DNA from: Altererythrobacter xiamenensis
GTDB lineage: Bacteria; Pseudomonadota; Alphaproteobacteria; Sphingomonadales; Sphingomonadaceae
DNA: 64,000 bases
Assembly (NCBI RefSeq): GCF_900177715.1
Contig: NZ_FXWG01000002.1
Span: 868,001-932,000, forward strand
Direction: 5' to 3'
The notes under the pieces: model-generated
The model's database searches: none
Seen by the model: only the letters and a program-made list of their open reading frames with translations
Told to the model about the DNA's origin: nothing
Position numbers and translations under genes: made by a program
In this document: positions 60,917 to 64,000 of the stretch, one piece after another
Numbering within the stretch: position 1 is the stretch's first letter
How the letters are laid out: every line of letters starts with the position of its first letter

Positions 60917-61945
60917 ATGAGAAACTTCCATCGCTTTTCGCTTGTCGCGCTTGGTCTGGTGGCGGCGTGTGCCACTATCCAGATCGAGGGCGACCCTGCG
61001 GTCGAAGTCGGCGCGGTCGCGCAGACTGAACCGGTGGGAACCGCTGACGAGGATGCGGCAGACGACCCCGCCATCTGGCGCAACGCGGCCGATCCCTCAG
61101 CCAGCCTGATCGTCGCAACGGACAAAAAAGCCGGGCTGTATGTCTATGGCCTCGACGGCAGTGTCCGAAGCTTCCTGGGCGGCGGCTTGCTGAATAACGT
61201 CGACCTCATCGAGCTGGCCGATGGCACGATATTGGTCGGCGCGAGCGATCGCGGCGATCCGGCCAATGCGAAAATCCTGCTTGCTTCGCTCGATACGCGC
61301 AGCGGCACGCTGAGCGAGCTGGCCCGCGTTGATGCCGGTCCGGGCGAAGCCTATGGTTTCTGCATCGGTGAGCAAGCCAATGATGGTTCGGTCACACTCT
61401 TCAGTCCGATCAAGGATGGCAGGATCGCGCGCAATACCGTTCGGCGTGATGGGGATGGCTGGAGCAACGCGACAGAGACTTTCTCAAGCGTGCCGAGCCA
61501 GCCCGAGGGGTGCGTCTACGATTCGCGGACCAACCGGCTTTATGTCGGCGAGGAGATGGCCGGCATCTGGCGCTTCGATGTGGCAAGCGGCGTTGGTGAC
61601 CTGGTCGCGGCGGTCGACAATCGCATGATCGTCGCAGACGTCGAAGGTCTTGCTCTCGCACCTGATGGAGAGGATGGCGGCTATCTTGTGGCCTCGAGCC
61701 AGGGCGACAACGCCTACGCTGTCTTCTCTCTCCCAGACATGCGCGCAGTGGGCCGGTTCCGGATTGGCGGAAATGCTATCGGCGCGACCGAGGAAACGGA
61801 TGGCATTGCTCTACACCTCGGCTCTTTCGGGGCATCCTACCCGGGCGGATTGTTCGTTGCGCAGGATGGCATCAATCCTCCCGCTGCGCAGAACTTCAAG
61901 CTAGCTTCCTGGGAAGCTATATTGAGCGCTTTGGAAGCGAGGTAG
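60917..61945 (+). CDS. Beta-propeller phytase lipoprotein
   Basis: The 342-residue lipoprotein (lipobox LVAAC, Cys18) belongs to the calcium-dependent beta-propeller phytases, which remove phosphates from myo-inositol hexakisphosphate. ADDPAIWRNAADPSASLIVATDKKAGLYVYGLDG, VGASDRGDPANAKI, QPEGCVYDSRTNRLYVGEEMAGIWRFDV and DVEGLALAPDGEDGGYLVASSQGDNAYAVF are the propeller's conserved strips with their calcium-binding acidic residues. The ATG is three bases after the receptor stop. It acts at the cell surface or in the periplasm. Confidence 0.93.
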   Translation: MRNFHRFSLVALGLVAACATIQIEGDPAVEVGAVAQTEPVGTADEDAADDPAIWRNAADPSASLIVATDKKAGLYVYGLDGSVRSFLGGGLLNNVDLIELADGTILVGASDRGDPANAKILLASLDTRSGTLSELARVDAGPGEAYGFCIGEQANDGSVTLFSPIKDGRIARNTVRRDGDGWSNATETFSSVPSQPEGCVYDSRTNRLYVGEEMAGIWRFDVASGVGDLVAAVDNRMIVADVEGLALAPDGEDGGYLVASSQGDNAYAVFSLPDMRAVGRFRIGGNAIGATEETDGIALHLGSFGASYPGGLFVAQDGINPPAAQNFKLASWEAILSALEAR

Positions 61946-61947
61946 CG

Positions 61948-63255
61948 ATGCAATGTGATCGCCGCATGTTCGTGGGGGCAACCGGGACCGCTTTTGCCGC
62001 GCTGCTGTCGAGTGGTTGTGCCCGATTCGTCGGCAATCCGTCAGGCTCGCTCTTAGCAAGTCCTTATGGTCCTCTCGTGCCTGATCCCGCAGGCCTGCTC
62101 GATCTGCCCGAAGGGTTTTCCTATCGGGTCATTTCCCAGCTGGGAAGTTCGATGTCCGATGGTGGCACCGTCCCCGATCGCGCGGACGGCATGGGGTGTT
62201 TCGACCTTGGTGACGGATCGATCGCTCTGGTGAGAAATCACGAGCTGAAGGTCGATCACGCGGCTAGCGGAAAGCTTTCCGAAGGGTTCGACAGAAACGA
62301 CAGCGGCGAAATCCTTCCCGGCGGAACGACCAACCTGATCCTCGATGCAAAGACGCTGAAAGTGAAGGGCGAGTTCCGCACCCTAGCCGGGACGATCCGC
62401 AATTGTGCAGGCGGGGTGACCCCATGGGGCACCTGGTTGACCTGCGAGGAAGACGTGACCCGTGCGGGCGACGGTGTGGAGCGCGATCACGGCTGGGTTT
62501 TCGAAGTGCCTGCCGACGCCAATGGTCTGGTCGATCCGGTCCCGCTTAAAGCGATGGGCCGCTTCAATCACGAGGCCGCATGTGTCGATCCGGCGACCGG
62601 CGTGGTTTACATGACCGAAGATCGCGATGACAGCTTGCTCTACCGGTTCATTCCCGAGGTTCCTGGGGAGCTGAGGCGGGGTGGAAAACTGCAGGCTCTC
62701 ATCGCCACGAGTATCGCTGACAGCCGCAACTGGTTTCGGCCGAGCATGGCTCCGGGTTCGTGGGCGGCAGTCAGCTGGGTCGATATCGATAATGTCGAAA
62801 GTCCGCAGGACGACTTGCGATCGCGCGGCGCTGCAATGGGCGCAACGCTCTTTGCACGCGGCGAGGGCATCCACATGGGCGATGGCGAACTCTACTTCTG
62901 CTGCACATCGGGCGGCGTGAGGAAGCTAGGCCAGATTTTCCGTTTGTCGCTGGATGAAAAGGGGGAGCAACTTCAACTTTTCTTCGAAAGCAGCGACCCG
63001 ACCCAGTTCCATTATGGTGACAACCTTACGGTCGCGCCCAACGGCCATCTCATTGTCTGCGAAGATCAGAGCGGCGATGTGTCGACCAATCATTTGCGCG
63101 GGATCACGCCTGCTGGCGACGCATACCCGCTCGGCTGGCTGAAAGCCGAAACCGAATTGGCGGGTGCATGCTGGTCACCTGACGGAACCACCCTTTTTGT
63201 GAATGCCTACAGCCCCACAACAACGCTCGCTATCACCGGCCCTTGGTTGAACTGA
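61948..63255 (+). CDS. PhoX-type (DUF839) alkaline phosphatase
   Basis: The 435-residue protein is a DUF839/PhoX-family protein, calcium- and iron-dependent phosphatases that hydrolyse phosphomonoesters. The N-terminus has Arg-Arg (CDRRMFVGATG), compatible with Tat export, and a lipobox SSGC. GMGCFDLGDGSIALVRNHE, NCAGGVTPWGTWLTCEEDV, GRFNHEAACVDPATGVVYMTEDRDDSLLYRFIP and GDNLTVAPNGHLIVCEDQSGD are the propeller blocks with the Glu/Asp metal ligands. It follows the phytase after two bases and would finish dephosphorylation of phytate products. Confidence 0.88.
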   Translation: MQCDRRMFVGATGTAFAALLSSGCARFVGNPSGSLLASPYGPLVPDPAGLLDLPEGFSYRVISQLGSSMSDGGTVPDRADGMGCFDLGDGSIALVRNHELKVDHAASGKLSEGFDRNDSGEILPGGTTNLILDAKTLKVKGEFRTLAGTIRNCAGGVTPWGTWLTCEEDVTRAGDGVERDHGWVFEVPADANGLVDPVPLKAMGRFNHEAACVDPATGVVYMTEDRDDSLLYRFIPEVPGELRRGGKLQALIATSIADSRNWFRPSMAPGSWAAVSWVDIDNVESPQDDLRSRGAAMGATLFARGEGIHMGDGELYFCCTSGGVRKLGQIFRLSLDEKGEQLQLFFESSDPTQFHYGDNLTVAPNGHLIVCEDQSGDVSTNHLRGITPAGDAYPLGWLKAETELAGACWSPDGTTLFVNAYSPTTTLAITGPWLN

Positions 63256-63444
63256 GAGATCCAGGGCTGCCCACAGGTCTGTGGAATTCGAGATCTTTGA
63301 AGAAATGACTGTTTTCAGGCATAGCTAAATAGAGATCGAATGTCCGAGTTTGGGGCGCAAAGCTCACCTTGCGACCGGTACGCCGAAATGTCTGCTTAGC
63401 CAGATACCATTGCCAATTCCTGCCGTTTCGGCTCCGCCACTCGC

Positions 63445-64000
63445 TCAGCAATCTTGTGCACTTGAAGTTTCAGTTGGGAACCACCCCGCCTGCATCGTCA
63501 GCTCCAGCGCCATGTTTTCAATTCGACTGTTCCAGGCGAGCCGCTCGAGCCAGTACGCCGGGATGCCTTCCTTGCCATAAAGTGCTCCAGCAAGCTGTCC
63601 CGTGATGGCGGCGACCGTGTCGGCATCGTCGCCTAGGTTGGCAGCGAGCAACACGGCTTTGGCAAAGCTGTTAGTCCGCGCGACGCACCAGAGCGCGGCC
63701 TCAAGGCTGTCGATCACATAGCCAGAGCTTCGGATCGTCTCGCGGGTTCGCCCGCGCCAGGATCCGGCCAGGACTTCTGAGAGGCGGCCTGCGAATGGCT
63801 CTTGCCTTAGTCGCAGGACTTCATGACGAGACCTCCCGGCAATCGCTTCGGCCAGCATGTCTGCAAAGACCACGCAGGCATCAACCGCCTCTGGTGCGGC
63901 ATGGGTTGTTCTGCTCTGCCGGGCCGCGATGTCCCGGCGCGAGCTGTCATCCTGCCAGTAACGGACCGCGACAGGACTGAGACGCATAAGACTGCCGTTG
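63445..64000 (-). CDS. ADP-ribosylglycohydrolase-family protein (partial)
   Basis: The frame continues past the right end of the window: reading from 63999 it starts NGSLMRLSPVAVRY, a conserved block of the ADP-ribosylglycohydrolase (DraG/ARH) fold. The fragment also holds LAANLGDDADTVAAITGQLAGALYG, the Asp-rich metal motif GDDADT, and ends in GIPAYWLERL. These enzymes remove ADP-ribose from proteins or hydrolyse related substrates using Mg2+. The ATG at 63987 is therefore an internal Met, not the start. About half of the protein is missing from the window. Confidence 0.88.
   Translation of the reverse strand, partial: NGSLMRLSPVAVRYWQDDSSRRDIAARQSRTTHAAPEAVDACVVFADMLAEAIAGRSRHEVLRLRQEPFAGRLSEVLAGSWRGRTRETIRSSGYVIDSLEAALWCVARTNSFAKAVLLAANLGDDADTVAAITGQLAGALYGKEGIPAYWLERLAWNSRIENMALELTMQAGWFPTETSSAQDC

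Noticed and set aside
1-64000. tRNA, rRNA and transposase genes
   Set aside because: I looked for T-loop GGTTCGAATCC-like stretches, rRNA cores and DDE or HUH transposase motifs on both strands and saw none.

Overview
The window looks like chromosomal DNA of an alphaproteobacterium of the order Sphingomonadales, most likely an Erythrobacteraceae-type marine or soil bacterium. The basis is high GC with dense short operons, a hisB-hisH-hisA-hisF-hisE-HIT cluster, a ybgC-tolQRAB-pal operon, an alpha-type SspB, TonB-dependent receptors of the 'IGQFPDQNVAESL' type, and GGAAC-N16-CGTT promoters of the alphaproteobacterial general-stress sigma factor EcfG. The placement is an inference; no 16S rRNA gene is present. 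I found no rRNA gene, tRNA gene, CRISPR array, insertion sequence or replication origin.

Layout. 0-5.6 kb: the 3' end of thiC, a serine hydrolase of the beta-lactamase fold broken by an in-frame amber codon, small housekeeping and hypothetical genes, and a fasciclin lipoprotein with an EcfG promoter. 5.6-7.5 kb: a GIY-YIG nuclease gene exactly framed by perfect 27-bp inverted repeats with a 47-bp tandem array beside it, then a DNA-binding protein and a ribosome-hibernation protein. 7.5-17 kb: small proteins (two GFA proteins, an Mpo1-like protein, a S41 protease, PEBP, SWIB, DoxX), a membrane dipeptidase, an EcfG-controlled DUF2945-DUF3008 pair, and dapD. 17-21 kb: a subtilisin-like surface protease and an orphan TadG-like protein. 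21.5-30 kb: a lipid/acyl-CoA block with a phosphotransferase, alcohol dehydrogenase and acyl-CoA dehydrogenase that together resemble the 4-hydroxyacid (LvaA/LvaC, ACAD10/11) route, an MFS carrier, two more acyl-CoA dehydrogenases and an SDR. 30-41 kb: core genes gmk, sspB, his, tol-pal.

41-64 kb is accessory. It holds gene relics, a DUF4331-DUF4331-TPR-HupE operon of unknown function, a lower-GC island with a CDF-like transporter coupled to a truncated solute-binding lipoprotein and an APC permease, an exported amidohydrolase with a sulfotransferase, a DUF2924/serine-recombinase module directly followed by an arsR-arsI-arsC-acr3 arsenic operon, and a TonB receptor-phytase-PhoX operon preceded by a candidate Pho box. 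The last three genes should work as one organic-phosphate scavenging system: uptake across the outer membrane, phytate hydrolysis, phosphomonoester hydrolysis. The neighbouring ars operon handles arsenate, the toxic phosphate analogue.

The best candidates for something undescribed are the repeat-framed GIY-YIG cassette (5717-6191), the DUF4331/TPR/HupE operon (42383-46290), and the coupled CDF-lipoprotein pair (46612-47981). Regulatory finds that can be read directly are three GGAAC-N16-CGTT promoters, the ArsR palindrome, the Pho-box-like triple repeat and a 29-bp perfect hairpin after the HIT gene.
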